Part shown: positions 52,200 to 61,064 of the stretch, one piece after another | How positions within the stretch are numbered: the stretch's first letter is position 1 | Layout: each line of letters starts with the position of its first letter | Assembly (NCBI RefSeq): GCF_963511525.1 | Contig: NZ_CAUPIY010000002.1 | Coordinates: 62,001 to 126,000, forward strand | DNA: 64,000 nt | Direction: 5' to 3' | Origin: Mobiluncus sp963511525 | GTDB taxonomy: Bacteria > Actinomycetota > Actinomycetes > Actinomycetales > Actinomycetaceae | Made by a program: the position numbers and the translations under genes | The notes under the pieces: generated by a model | Database searches by the model: none | The model's input: only the letters and a program-made list of their open reading frames with translations | What the model was told of the DNA's origin: nothing

Positions 52200-53354
52200 T
52201 TGACCACCTATCATCCGCCCGTGGTGGCGTGTATCGGCGCTGGTCAACTGGCCCGAATGCTGGCTACCGAAGCCGGTGAACTGGGCTTTCGCTTGCGAAT
52301 TTTAGCTGACTCCCCCTCGGATCCGGCCGCGTTCGTGTGCCCGGAAACCGTGGTGGGCTCTCCTGACGACCCCGAAGCGTTGCGCGAGCTGCTGGACGGG
52401 GCGGACGTGGTGACTTTTGAACACGAGTTGATTCCAGACACCGTTTTCGACACCGCCGCCGCGACCGGTGTTCCCGCCCGGCCCTCCCAATCCGCATTGC
52501 TCTATGCCAAAGACAAACTGGCGATGCGCCAACGTTTGGGGGAACTGGGACTACCCATGCCTGCTTGGGCCAATGGGGCGGACTTGGATGCGGTCAAGGA
52601 CGTGGGGCGGCGCTGCGGCTGGCCGCTGGTGGCGAAAATCAGCCACGGCGGGTATGACGGGCGCGGGGTACGTCTGGTATCGAGTTTGGACGAGTTCAAG
52701 ACCTGGCGAGAGGGCTTAGACGAGGGTATCGAGTCCCTGGTCGAGCAGCGCGTCCCGTTCAGCAGCGAGCTGGCCGTGATGGCGGCGCGGCGTCCCTCGG
52801 GGGAACTGCGCACCTATATCCCCATGCAAACCTGGCAGGAGCAGGGACAATGCGCGGCTGTTTTGGAGCCGGCGCCGATTCCTGAGGACATCAGGGACCA
52901 AGCCGAGGACTTGGCGCGTCAGATTGGGGTGGAACTCGACATTACCGGGGTGTATGCGGTCGAAATGTTCCTGGTAGTGACCCCTGCCGGGAACCATCGC
53001 CTCTATATCAACGAGCTGGCCATGCGCCCACACAACTCTGGACACTGGACCCAAGACGGGTGCGTAACTTCCCAGTTCGAGCAGCATTTGCGGGCGGTAT
53101 TGGACCTGCCGTTGGGCGATACTTCCCGCACTGCGCCCTATACTGCGATGGCTAATGTCTTGGGCAGCAAGCTGGACGACCCGGCTCAGGCCGTGACCAG
53201 CGTGATGGAAAAATATCCCGAGGCAAAGATTCATCTGTATCGCAAAAGCAACCGCCCCAAGCGCAAGCTCGGTCACGTCAACGTCTGCGGCACAGACCCC
53301 AACCTGGAGCTTTCTTCCGCCCGCGCGGCCGCCGACCTGCTAATGGGCAAGTAA
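52200..53354 (+). CDS. purK: 5-(carboxyamino)imidazole ribonucleotide synthase
   Basis: 384-aa ATP-grasp ligase making N5-CAIR from AIR, bicarbonate and ATP. N-terminal VACIGAGQLARMLATEAGELGF, then VTFEHELIPDTVFDTAA, KISHGGYDGRGVRLV (ATP-grasp loop), YAVEMFLVVT and INELAMRPHNSGHWTQDGCVTSQFEQHLRAVLDLPLG, typical of PurK. TTG start with GGAGG about 8 nt upstream. Operon with purE. A stem-loop lies between it and the convergent ABC permease. Confidence 0.97.
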   Translation: MTTYHPPVVACIGAGQLARMLATEAGELGFRLRILADSPSDPAAFVCPETVVGSPDDPEALRELLDGADVVTFEHELIPDTVFDTAAATGVPARPSQSALLYAKDKLAMRQRLGELGLPMPAWANGADLDAVKDVGRRCGWPLVAKISHGGYDGRGVRLVSSLDEFKTWREGLDEGIESLVEQRVPFSSELAVMAARRPSGELRTYIPMQTWQEQGQCAAVLEPAPIPEDIRDQAEDLARQIGVELDITGVYAVEMFLVVTPAGNHRLYINELAMRPHNSGHWTQDGCVTSQFEQHLRAVLDLPLGDTSRTAPYTAMANVLGSKLDDPAQAVTSVMEKYPEAKIHLYRKSNRPKRKLGHVNVCGTDPNLELSSARAAADLLMGK

Positions 53355-53385
53355 GCGCCGCCCCGACCTTGTGACCCTAAATATC

Positions 53386-53413
53386 GTGGCGGCCCGGAAT
53401 ACCGAGCCGCCAC
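53386..53413. terminator. stem-loop between convergent purK and ABC permease genes
   Basis: 12-bp stem with one mismatch (GTGGCGGCCCGG / CCGAGCCGCCAC) and loop AATA. It has no clear T-run, so it may be a weak two-way terminator. Confidence 0.5.
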
Positions 53414-53427
53414 AATGAAACACCCAC

Positions 53428-54267
53428 CTAACGCAACGACAGGTGTCGAGACAGCGAGTTATGGGCAAACCAGTAGCCGACAATCAACAGAGGGATTATG
53501 CTCAGCATTCCCAGTGGCAGGAATACGCCGGCCCCTTCGTTGGTCTGCGAGAAGATAACGCCGAAAAGTAACTTTGTCTGGGCGCTGCCTGCCGAAGTCG
53601 TGATGTGCAAGGTCACCGGCACCAGGAAAGTAAACAGAGCCAACACCGCTTCATAAACCACATAGATGAGGATTGCGCTGATGGTCACCGCTTTGTTGGT
53701 GGACAGGTAAGTGAAGCTGAATCGGTTAGCTAGGGCAGATAAGCACACCACCCACAGCACAAATTGTGCCGTCGCCAGCAGTAAGACCACGATTGCGGCA
53801 ATGATGAGGTAGGCGGGGGTGCTTTGCAGGAGCTTACCGATAGCCTCCCAGGTGGCAGCGAATTTGTCGCCGAAACTCAGCTCGGGGCCTGCCGCCCTCG
53901 CCCACCGGGTTAAGATGACCCAACCCAGCGCCAAGCAGCTCCAACAAATACTGAGTAGGACCGCGATAAACAGCCACAGAGACTTCGCACCCAGCACGGT
54001 TCCACCCGAGGCCGGCAGGGTGTTTGTAAAGTAGCCGCGCTGCCCATAGGTGGTCTGGTAGTAGTACTTGGAACCCATGATAAACACGAGGAAAGGAATG
54101 ATGATTGCCACTAGGGCGCCGATGGTGGTGCCCGTGGTGGCTAGGAAACTTTGGTTAGTGAGGCTGAGCATCCCCGAGACAAACACCACCGCCAAGCCGA
54201 CAGCCAGATAGAGCAGCAGCTGCCAGCCCATTTCCTTGGCTTCATACTTGAATAACTTAGCAAACAT
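53428..54267 (-). CDS. ABC-2 family transporter permease
   Basis: 279-aa protein with six membrane segments and no signal peptide, the membrane part of a three-gene ABC system. It starts MFAKLFKYEAKEMGWQLLLY, a usual beginning for ABC-2 subunits of the YtrC/BcrB type. ATG 54267 with AGGAAGGAA upstream was chosen; the frame is open upstream but inside the ATPase gene, which it overlaps by 11 bp. Possible roles are export of peptides or antibiotics, or envelope stress response. Confidence 0.85.
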   Translation of the reverse strand: MFAKLFKYEAKEMGWQLLLYLAVGLAVVFVSGMLSLTNQSFLATTGTTIGALVAIIIPFLVFIMGSKYYYQTTYGQRGYFTNTLPASGGTVLGAKSLWLFIAVLLSICWSCLALGWVILTRWARAAGPELSFGDKFAATWEAIGKLLQSTPAYLIIAAIVVLLLATAQFVLWVVCLSALANRFSFTYLSTNKAVTISAILIYVVYEAVLALFTFLVPVTLHITTSAGSAQTKLLFGVIFSQTNEGAGVFLPLGMLSIIPLLIVGYWFAHNSLSRHLSLR

Positions 54268-54982
54268 GGGAGTATTCCTTCCTAAAGATTTGATCCAGGG
54301 ACATGCCGTAGGCTTCCCGCAGTTCATCGGCTTCGCCCTGTTTGAACAGCTTGCCCGCGTGCAGGAATACGGCTTCGTCCAGCACCGGCTCAATGTCAGT
54401 GACCAAGTGGGTGGAAATGAACAGAGTCGCTTCGGGGTTCCAGCCTTTCACAATGGTGTCCAGCAGGGTTTGGCGTGCCGCCGGGTCCACCCCCGAAATC
54501 GGTTCGTCCAACAGATAGAGCCGGGCGGAGCGTGACATTATCAGTGCCAGCTGAAGTTTTTCACGCATTCCCTTGCTCATATGGTTGGTGGTTTGGCTAC
54601 GTTCTAGCACCAAAAACTCCACCAGTTCCGTGGCTTTTTTCGCGTCAAAGTCCGCGAAATAATCCGCGTGACGCCCGATAGCCGCGTCGACGCTGATTGA
54701 TTCGGGCAGCCAGGCGGCGTCGGGCAGGAAAGAGGTCATGGCTTTGGTTTTCGTCCCGATTTGCTGACCATCGATGCGGACTTGCCCGCTGGTGGGTTCC
54801 AGTACGCCTGCCAAGATTTTTAGCAGCGTGGTTTTCCCCGAGCCGTTTTCGCCCAGCAAACCGATGATTTTCCCGGCACTCAAGTTGAGGGTGAGCTGGT
54901 CTAATGCCGGTTTCACCACTCCGTTTACCTTGATGCCCTGGTAGCGTTTGGTGAGGTTGGACACTTCCACTAAGGGTTGCAT
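54257..54982 (-). CDS. ABC transporter ATP-binding protein (YtrB/BcrA-like)
   Basis: 241-aa ATPase: Walker A GLLGENGSGKTTLLK, signature variant HMSKGMREKLQLALIMSRSARLYLLDEPISGVDP including Walker B, and switch ISTHLVTDIE. The signature is MSKGM rather than LSGGQ, as in many GntR-linked transporters of the YtrB type. ATG 54982 was chosen (AAAGGA upstream), just after the TGA of the regulator; GTG 54991 is too close to the ribosome binding site. The operon is regulator, ATPase, permease. Confidence 0.9.
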   Translation of the reverse strand: MQPLVEVSNLTKRYQGIKVNGVVKPALDQLTLNLSAGKIIGLLGENGSGKTTLLKILAGVLEPTSGQVRIDGQQIGTKTKAMTSFLPDAAWLPESISVDAAIGRHADYFADFDAKKATELVEFLVLERSQTTNHMSKGMREKLQLALIMSRSARLYLLDEPISGVDPAARQTLLDTIVKGWNPEATLFISTHLVTDIEPVLDEAVFLHAGKLFKQGEADELREAYGMSLDQIFRKEYSHVC

Positions 54983-54983
54983 C

Positions 54984-55346
54984 TCAATCACGTCCTTTCC
55001 ATTGACTATTCAACAGATCTTGGGCTTCGCTGAGGCTCAGTCCCAAAGTTTTCATGTCGGTTATGAAGTTGCGTACGGAGGTTTTCGCCAGATCCTTTCC
55101 GAGTTCCCGGACAGCCCGGGTATCCTCGGTGACGAAACGTCCCAAGCCCCGGCGTGAGGCAACCAAGCCGGTGCGCTCCAGCTCGGTCAACGCCTTTTGC
55201 ATGGTGTTGGGATTGACCCCGTACTCGGCGGATAGATCGCGTACAGAGGGAATCTGGGAACCCCTCTCCCACGCTCCGCTGGTGATACGCCGTGAGAAGT
55301 CGTCAAGTAACTGACGCCAAATGGGCGTTCCAGTATCAAAATCCAT
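54984..55346 (-). CDS. GntR family regulator, YtrA subfamily
   Basis: 120-aa regulator: N-terminal winged helix-turn-helix (PIWRQLLDDFSRRITSGAWERGSQIPSVRDLSAEYGVNPNTMQKALTELERTGLVASRRGLGRFVTED) and a short ~45-aa tail in place of an effector domain, the hallmark of YtrA proteins. It should repress its own operon (ABC transporter) until a signal, often a cell-wall-active antibiotic, arrives; the signal is unknown here. First gene of the operon, ATG 55346 with AAGGAGAA upstream. Confidence 0.92.
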   Translation of the reverse strand: MDFDTGTPIWRQLLDDFSRRITSGAWERGSQIPSVRDLSAEYGVNPNTMQKALTELERTGLVASRRGLGRFVTEDTRAVRELGKDLAKTSVRNFITDMKTLGLSLSEAQDLLNSQWKGRD

Positions 55347-55462
55347 CAGCTTCTCCTTACCGAAACAAACGCGGTACCATGTTTGTGTACTACAACACTA
55401 ATACACCATCACACGGCTGTCAAGGGGAAACTATTTTGCGGTGAATAGAAGGGGGATTCGGC

Positions 55463-56137
55463 TCAAGCCCACAACGACGGCCAGAAAATACCCAGCTCGC
55501 CAGCCAGTTTTCGCAGCAAGGGCAAGGAAATCCCGATGACATTATGCGGATCGCCCTCGATACCGCTGATGAATGCCCCGCCCAGGCCGTCAATCGTAAA
55601 CGAGCCAGCAACTTCCAGCGGTTCTCCGCTGGCCACGTAGGCCCGAGCCTCTGCCTCGCTGAAATCCGCAAAATGCACCACGGTAGACTCGGTGCGCCCC
55701 ACTTGCGCAACCGGCTCGACGGCATCGCGGCGCAAACGCATCACCCAGTGCCCGGTGTGCAACACCCCGCAATCCCCCGACAGGGCACGCACCCGCGCGA
55801 GGGCCACCTCGGGATTGTGGGGTTTACCCAGCACTTCGCCGTGAAACTCCAGCATGGAGTCGCAGCCCACCACCAACGTATCCGCACCCGGCGAAAGCGA
55901 CGTATCGAGCTCCCCCGCTACCGCCCGCGATTTTGCCTGCGCTAGAGCCAAAACCTGCTCAGCCGGGCCAGCCGCACGCGCACGCAACTTGGCGAGCAAA
56001 GCGTCCTCGTCCACGTGAGAAACCCGCACCACCGGGCGCAACCCCGCCCCTTGCAACACTTTGCGCCGCGCTGGGGAGGCGGAAGCCAACACCACGCGCA
56101 CCGCGGCCGCACCCAAATCAGAATCCGATTTTTCCAT
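55463..56137 (-). CDS. maf: Maf/YhdE-type nucleotide pyrophosphatase
   Basis: 224-aa house-cleaning enzyme hydrolysing non-canonical or modified nucleoside triphosphates. VVLASASPARRKVLQGAGL holds the SxSPRR-type phosphate-binding loop (S-A-S-P-A-R-R), VSHVDEDALL the acidic site, GCDSMLEFHGEVLGKP, and GLGGAFISGIEGDPHNVIGISLPLL. Length is normal for actinobacterial Maf. ATG 56137 has AGAGG just upstream. Confidence 0.92.
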   Translation of the reverse strand: MEKSDSDLGAAAVRVVLASASPARRKVLQGAGLRPVVRVSHVDEDALLAKLRARAAGPAEQVLALAQAKSRAVAGELDTSLSPGADTLVVGCDSMLEFHGEVLGKPHNPEVALARVRALSGDCGVLHTGHWVMRLRRDAVEPVAQVGRTESTVVHFADFSEAEARAYVASGEPLEVAGSFTIDGLGGAFISGIEGDPHNVIGISLPLLRKLAGELGIFWPSLWA

Positions 56138-56146
56138 GCCTCTAGC

Positions 56147-57004
56147 CTAATCGCGCAGGTTTGAATCGCGGCAACCCAGAAAACGACCCAGCAGTTCTAG
56201 CAGCTCGGCCCAGGTTTGGCTGCCCGGCACTCGCAAGGACCCGTGGAAGGTCCCGGCATACATATGCGCCTCCACCGGCACCCCGCAATCAGCCAGGTGC
56301 AGCGCCAGACGCAGCCCTTCATCGCGCAACGGATCGATGGGGTTCACCACGATGAGACTGCGCGGCATTTTGCCCGCCACTGCCGGACTGTCCAGGATTT
56401 CCGTCAGTTTCGCACGCAGGGCCAGGCTCGGTGCCGCCAAATCCCAAGCCTCCCGATTAGCCTCGGCCGTCCAGACCGGGCCGGCAGCGTGAGTTTGCAT
56501 AGAATCACTCTCGCAGCGCGGATCCAAGCAGGGTTCAAACAGAATCATGCCCGCCACCGGACACTGGTCGTGCTGCTCAATCACATCCGCCAAAGAATAG
56601 TACGCCAGGCCCGCCCCTGCGGAATCGCCGAAAACATACACTTCCAGCCCTAACTCGCGCCCCCAATCGATGGCGTAGAGCAGCGCCGCCCGGCAATCCG
56701 CCACCGCCCGATCCGCCGGAAATTCGGGCGCCAAACGATAATCCGCGGACAGGACTATGGCCCCCAAATACTCAGCCAGCTCAACATTGTGCACATCATC
56801 AAACCGGGCTCTGCCAGCCACGTAGCCGCCGCCGTGGAGGGTGAGCAAGATTGGCGCACCGCCCGCCCGACCTTTTGCCGCCGAGGACTGCGCAGCAGGT
56901 TGCGGGGTGAAACAACGCAGTTCCATAGGTTGGCCATCCCCGCCGGGGATTTCCCTCACCTCGAGGTTCACTCCGGTCGGGGTTTCTGTGGACATGCCTA
57001 ACAT
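56147..57004 (-). CDS. alpha/beta hydrolase, HSL-type esterase
   Basis: 285-aa esterase/lipase of the hormone-sensitive-lipase family: LTLHGGGYVAGR gives the HGGG oxyanion hole, FGDSAGAGLAYYS the nucleophile Ser, NPIDPLRDEGLRLA the Asp and GTFHGS the His. All catalytic residues are present. No signal peptide, so it acts in the cytoplasm; substrate unknown. ATG 57004 has AGGGG 7 nt upstream and is preferred over a codon 7 residues earlier. Confidence 0.9.
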   Translation of the reverse strand: MLGMSTETPTGVNLEVREIPGGDGQPMELRCFTPQPAAQSSAAKGRAGGAPILLTLHGGGYVAGRARFDDVHNVELAEYLGAIVLSADYRLAPEFPADRAVADCRAALLYAIDWGRELGLEVYVFGDSAGAGLAYYSLADVIEQHDQCPVAGMILFEPCLDPRCESDSMQTHAAGPVWTAEANREAWDLAAPSLALRAKLTEILDSPAVAGKMPRSLIVVNPIDPLRDEGLRLALHLADCGVPVEAHMYAGTFHGSLRVPGSQTWAELLELLGRFLGCRDSNLRD

Positions 57005-57433
57005 TCGGTCCCCTTCGCTTCGCATAGTTTGCAGGTCACAAGGTGTTTGTGGGGGGCGTAGCGGCGATTGCTGGCGTCAGTTCGGGGCACAGAAAGCGTT
57101 TCCCACCTGGGCGATAGCGGCCACGCCCTCCAGACCAATCAGCACTTCACCAGTTTCCTTTCGCCAGCACTATTCTAGCTGCGGTTGCGTTCCCACCCTG
57201 AAAAGTCGGACAAAGTACTCGCCGGAGACTCCAGAAAGACTGGGAATACTAAGGAATAATTTAAATGCTCCGTCGAATAGCGCAACGGGTCAAAAGAGGG
57301 TAAAGTTTTACTCGATGATGACTTAGGGTTTTACCAATCTCCCAGTTCACGAATACCTGCGATAGTCCAGCGTTTCGGTAAATTCGAGAGAACGGAACCA
57401 GGATATAGAGAAACGAAAGCAGAGGAACAAAGA
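57005..57433. other. non-coding gap upstream of the response regulator
   Basis: About 430 bp with no gene seen. It must carry promoters for the divergent esterase and response regulator. GTTTTAC occurs twice, at 57305 and 57328, 23 bp apart, the first inside GTAAAGTTTTAC. AGAGGAAC precedes the regulator start. No clear -35/-10 pair can be assigned. Confidence 0.5.
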
Positions 57434-58111
57434 ATGACCAGAGTCCTTTTAGTCGAAGACGATCCCGCCATTGCCGAACCGCTGACCCGCGCCTTACAGC
57501 GTGAAGGCTACGAGGTCAGCGCCCACGTTACGGGCGGTTCTGCCCTGAAACAAGTCAATGACTCCGACATGGTGATTTTGGACTTGGGTCTGCCCGATAT
57601 GGACGGCCTGGACGTAGCCCGCACGATTCGCGCCCAAGGCCTCACCATTCCGATTCTCATTCTGACCGCGCGTACCGGTGAAGTCGACATGGTGGTGGGC
57701 CTGGACGCGGGGGCGGACGATTACGTCACCAAGCCTTTCCGGCTGGGCGAGCTGCTGGCCCGCGTGCGGGCTCTGCTGCGGCGTTCCGGCGGGGAAATCA
57801 CTGAAGAAAGCGACCTCACCGCCCAGGACGTGCGCATTGAGGTCTCCGCTCACCGCGCTTTCCAAGGCACGCGTGAACTGCAGTTGACCGCGAAAGAATT
57901 TGAACTGCTGCGGGTGCTGGTGCGCGAAGCCGGCGCCGTCGTGGAACGGGAAGCCATTATGCGCGAAGTGTGGGGCGGGGACCCGTCGGGTTCCACCAAG
58001 ACCCTGGATATGCACGTCTCGTGGCTGCGCCGCAAGCTCGGCGACGACGCGAACAATCCGCACTACATCACCACCGTGCGCGGCATGGGTTTCCGTTTTG
58101 AAACTGCCTAA
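57434..58111 (+). CDS. OmpR/PhoB-family response regulator
   Basis: 225-aa DNA-binding regulator. Receiver domain with acidic pair E8/D9/D10, phosphorylated Asp50 in VILDLGLPD, Thr78 and Lys100 (TKPF). The winged-helix output domain (~130-222) includes TAKEFELLRVLVREAGAVVERE and STKTLDMHVSWLRRKLGD, IHTVRGMGFRF-type end (ITTVRGMGFRFE). Partner of the histidine kinase that follows 3 bp later. Target genes unknown. Confidence 0.95.
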   Translation: MTRVLLVEDDPAIAEPLTRALQREGYEVSAHVTGGSALKQVNDSDMVILDLGLPDMDGLDVARTIRAQGLTIPILILTARTGEVDMVVGLDAGADDYVTKPFRLGELLARVRALLRRSGGEITEESDLTAQDVRIEVSAHRAFQGTRELQLTAKEFELLRVLVREAGAVVEREAIMREVWGGDPSGSTKTLDMHVSWLRRKLGDDANNPHYITTVRGMGFRFETA

Positions 58112-58114
58112 CCC

Positions 58115-59434
58115 TTGCGCAAGCAAATCCTGATTTCCATCCTCAGCGCGGTCATCATTGCCGTGCTGCTGCTGGGCGTGCCCCTGGCCGCCTTCGCTGT
58201 CAATCAGCTGTGGGATTCAGCCCGCGCCGATGTTGACGCGACCGCTAAACAATACGCATTAGCCCTGGACCGCACGTCCCTGACCGGCCACTATGTGACT
58301 GACGTGACCGTGGCCAGCTGGCTGTGGCCGGGACGCTCGGCGGACACCAGGGTGGAAGTCACCACTCAGGACGGGCGCGACCTGAGCTTCGGGACTCGCC
58401 CAGTTTTCCCGCTCATCTCGCGGGTCGAGACCGCCACGGGAGCCACCCTGACGGTCATTTCTTCGTCAGACAACGCCCGTTCGCGTTCCGTGGTGTTCGT
58501 TTTGGTGACACTTTCCGGGGTAGCGGCATCAGTCTTTGTCGGCGCATTTATCGCGTTGCGAGCGTCTCGCCGGATTTCGGCGCCGCTCATTTATCTGTCT
58601 GCCCAGGCTGAACAGCTCGGTTCCGGAGGGGTGCGTCCCCGCGTGACCCCCTCCGGGATTGAGGAAATCGACCTAGTGCAAGACGAACTGGTTAGAGCCA
58701 GCGAAAACCTGGCGGGGCGTATCGCCGCGGAACGCCAGTTCGCTTCGGACGTGTCCCACCAGCTGCGCACCCCGCTGACCGCCTTGTCTATGCGGCTGGA
58801 AGAAATCCAGATGATCAGCAGTGAACCGGAGATACAGCAAGAAGCCGAACAGTGCCTGGACCAGCTTGAACGCCTAACCGGCGTGGTCGAGGACCTAAAA
58901 CGCAACTCCCAGAATGCCGGCGGGGGCACCACCCAGGCGATTAACGTCGACGAATTCCTGGTGCACCAGCAAAACGAGTGGGAAAACCAGTTCCGGGCGG
59001 CGAATCGCCCGCTGGTGTTCCGCAACGAAACCGACCGTCCCGCCCTGGCCACGCCCGGCTCGCTGGGTCAAGTCATCGCCACCCTCCTGGAGAATTCATT
59101 GAAGTACGGGGCGGGTACGACCACGGTGCGCGCCAAGATGAGCGGCAACAAGAAGGGCATGTATTTCGAGGTCAGCGACGAGGGCGCGGGGGTGGATGAC
59201 GAAATCGCCCCGGATATTTTTAAGAAGGGCGTCTCGGGGCACGGTTCGACCGGGATTGGCTTGGCGCTGGCGAAACAGCTCATCGAAGCCGACGGCGGGA
59301 AACTGGAACTCATTGTGCGCCGCCCCCCGACTTTCCAGGCTTACGTCGCCACCGTGCCAGCGTCGCTGGATCCGAACAAGGTTTTGCCCCAGGGCGCCAT
59401 TATTTCCGTGTCCCACCCCAAGCGCCGGTTCTGA
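58115..59434 (+). CDS. two-component sensor histidine kinase
   Basis: 439-aa kinase. Membrane segments at ~8-30 and ~127-149 enclose a ~95-aa outer sensor region. A HAMP-like linker follows, then the phosphorylated His215 in FASDVSHQLRTPLTALSMRLEE, the N box ATLLENSLKYG, and G boxes VSDEGAGVDD and GSTGIGLALAKQLIEADGG. TTG start at 58115. The set resembles actinobacterial kinases of the PrrB/CutS type. Signal unknown. Confidence 0.93.
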   Translation: MRKQILISILSAVIIAVLLLGVPLAAFAVNQLWDSARADVDATAKQYALALDRTSLTGHYVTDVTVASWLWPGRSADTRVEVTTQDGRDLSFGTRPVFPLISRVETATGATLTVISSSDNARSRSVVFVLVTLSGVAASVFVGAFIALRASRRISAPLIYLSAQAEQLGSGGVRPRVTPSGIEEIDLVQDELVRASENLAGRIAAERQFASDVSHQLRTPLTALSMRLEEIQMISSEPEIQQEAEQCLDQLERLTGVVEDLKRNSQNAGGGTTQAINVDEFLVHQQNEWENQFRAANRPLVFRNETDRPALATPGSLGQVIATLLENSLKYGAGTTTVRAKMSGNKKGMYFEVSDEGAGVDDEIAPDIFKKGVSGHGSTGIGLALAKQLIEADGGKLELIVRRPPTFQAYVATVPASLDPNKVLPQGAIISVSHPKRRF

Positions 59435-59484
59435 CTTTCCCGGGCTCGTCGGCGATTTTCCCCGGTGAAGGGCGTTTGCCCGGA

Positions 59485-59490
59485 TAGGAT
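59485..59490 (+). promoter_or_regulatory. -10 hexamer TAGGAT of the methyltransferase gene, leaderless type
   Basis: TAGGAT followed by six T residues and then GTG 59497; no ribosome binding site. Confidence 0.5.
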
Positions 59491-59496
59491 TTTTTT

Positions 59497-60681
59497 GTGG
59501 ACGATTTTCGGGAAGGTAACTGGCTGTTGCGCGCCGAGGCCGCGGCCGGTTTGCGGGCACTGCACCGGGCCGGGCAACAAGTGAAAATGATTTACATCGA
59601 CCCGCCCTACAACACCGGAAACACTTTCGCCTACCACGACCGGCGCGCCAAGGACGAGTGGCTCGCCATGATGAGCCCGCTGTTGGCCGCGGCGCGTGAA
59701 CTGCTCAGTGCTGATGGTCTCATCTTTATCTCGATTGACTTTAACCAGCTGTGTGAACTGAAACTCGAGATGGACCGTATTTTCGGCACCGCAAACCTGA
59801 TTGGTAACTTCGTGTGGGTTTCTAACCTGAAAGGCCGCCAGTTGGGGGCCGGACCGGCGGGAACGCACGAGTACATCTTGACTTATGCCCGCGATGCCAC
59901 CCAGGTAGGCCAGCTCCGCGGCCGCACCGAGCTTTTGCAAAAACTCATGCCTACCGTGTACCGCCTGCCCCAACGCCAGGTGAAACACGATGCGTGCGGG
60001 GCTTATGTCACCAAGAACGAGCTGTACAACACGAACTCGAAGTTCAACGAGGTCACCGCCCCGTCTATGGTGTTCGACATTCACTATCATCCCCAGACCG
60101 GGGCGGTGCGCACCAGCGAGGTCGGGACTGTGGACCCCGAACTGACAGTTGCCGGCTGGGTCTGCGCCCACCCCCACCCGAATGCGAAACCGGGACTGAA
60201 GTATCACGCTTGGCGCTGGTCGCGAGCCAAGGTGGAGCGCGATTACGCTGACCTGGAATTTCAGGTACACGGCCGGGGGGCGCATCGCAGCCTAAAGATT
60301 TATACGAAAATCCGTAACTTTCACGAAACTGCCCTGAAAGACCTGGTCATGGGTCCCTCGACGATTTCGGGGCAGCGGGAACTGCAGCGTCTGGGGCTCG
60401 GTGGACTGTTTGAAACCCCGAAGCCCACGGGACTGCTGCAAGTCCTCATCGAAGCCGCTACCAGCCCCGGCGACACGGTCTTGGATTTTTTTGCCGGCTC
60501 GGGCACCACCGGGCAGGCGGCGCACGCCACCGGGCGGCGTTTTTTCCTGATTCAGCTGGAAGAGCCCTTTAGCGCGGTGAAATCCGGCCCGGCTGGCGAA
60601 CAGGGGCTGCACACTATCGCTGACCTGACCGCCGCCCGACTGCGGGCTGCCAAAGTTCCCTTCCACGAACTGCGCTGTTAG
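59497..60681 (+). CDS. orphan site-specific DNA methyltransferase (beta-type, DPPY)
   Basis: 394-aa enzyme transferring a methyl group from SAM to adenine N6 (or cytosine N4). The catalytic motif IDPPYNTG (residues ~34-41) comes before the SAM-binding motif LDFFAGSGTTGQAA (~330-343), which is the beta order found in type III Mod proteins and related enzymes. DPPY favours adenine. No restriction endonuclease gene lies on either side, so it seems orphan. Target sequence unknown. GTG start, probably leaderless. Confidence 0.9.
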   Translation: MDDFREGNWLLRAEAAAGLRALHRAGQQVKMIYIDPPYNTGNTFAYHDRRAKDEWLAMMSPLLAAARELLSADGLIFISIDFNQLCELKLEMDRIFGTANLIGNFVWVSNLKGRQLGAGPAGTHEYILTYARDATQVGQLRGRTELLQKLMPTVYRLPQRQVKHDACGAYVTKNELYNTNSKFNEVTAPSMVFDIHYHPQTGAVRTSEVGTVDPELTVAGWVCAHPHPNAKPGLKYHAWRWSRAKVERDYADLEFQVHGRGAHRSLKIYTKIRNFHETALKDLVMGPSTISGQRELQRLGLGGLFETPKPTGLLQVLIEAATSPGDTVLDFFAGSGTTGQAAHATGRRFFLIQLEEPFSAVKSGPAGEQGLHTIADLTAARLRAAKVPFHELRC

Positions 60682-61064
60682 CCAGCTTGGCGCGGGTGCA
60701 GGCCCGCTCGCGCACTGTTTCACTAAGCGGCTGGAGCGCGCTTGGCTGCCGAACCACAGTGCCACCGCCAGCCACGAAACGTACCCGGACTGGGCAATCA
60801 CTATCTCCCACCGGGTGATGCGCTGCCTCGCACCACCGCGCCACCGACCGTTTCGTGCCATCGCACCACCAACCGTCTTGTGCCACCGCCCTCGACCACC
60901 CTCACCGACCTTCACCGCCCTCCGCCAACCATGACCTGTCTTCACCAACCCGGCTCCCCTAAAACCGTTGAAAAACCGCGAAATTCCTGGTAAATCCGAC
61001 TTGTGCTAGGCTTGGAACCCGGGAAAGTCCCACTAATTTGCCACCCATCAGGAAGGCTATATAT
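60682..61064. other. non-coding gap with C-rich degenerate repeats upstream of brnQ
   Basis: About 380 bp. From ~60820 to ~60950 the plus strand is C-rich and nearly purine-poor, with repeated GCACCACC, GCCACCG and CTTGTGCCAC/TTCGTGCCAT units. Downstream, TTGAAA, 17 bp and TAAATC (about 60969-60997) form a possible brnQ promoter. No gene is supported. Confidence 0.5.

Noticed and set aside
56144..56149. TAGGCT hexamer 6 nt before maf, as a leaderless promoter
   Set aside because: Its TAG is the stop codon of the upstream esterase gene and an AGAGG ribosome binding site is present, so ordinary operon translation explains it.
60292..60948. 218-aa minus-strand frame covering the methyltransferase 3' end and the C-rich repeat
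   Set aside because: Half is antisense to the methyltransferase, half is translated repeat (Gly/Arg/Trp-rich); no ribosome binding site.
61000..61064. T-box or riboswitch upstream of brnQ
   Set aside because: No conserved T-box core or specifier-like stem is visible and the leader is short.
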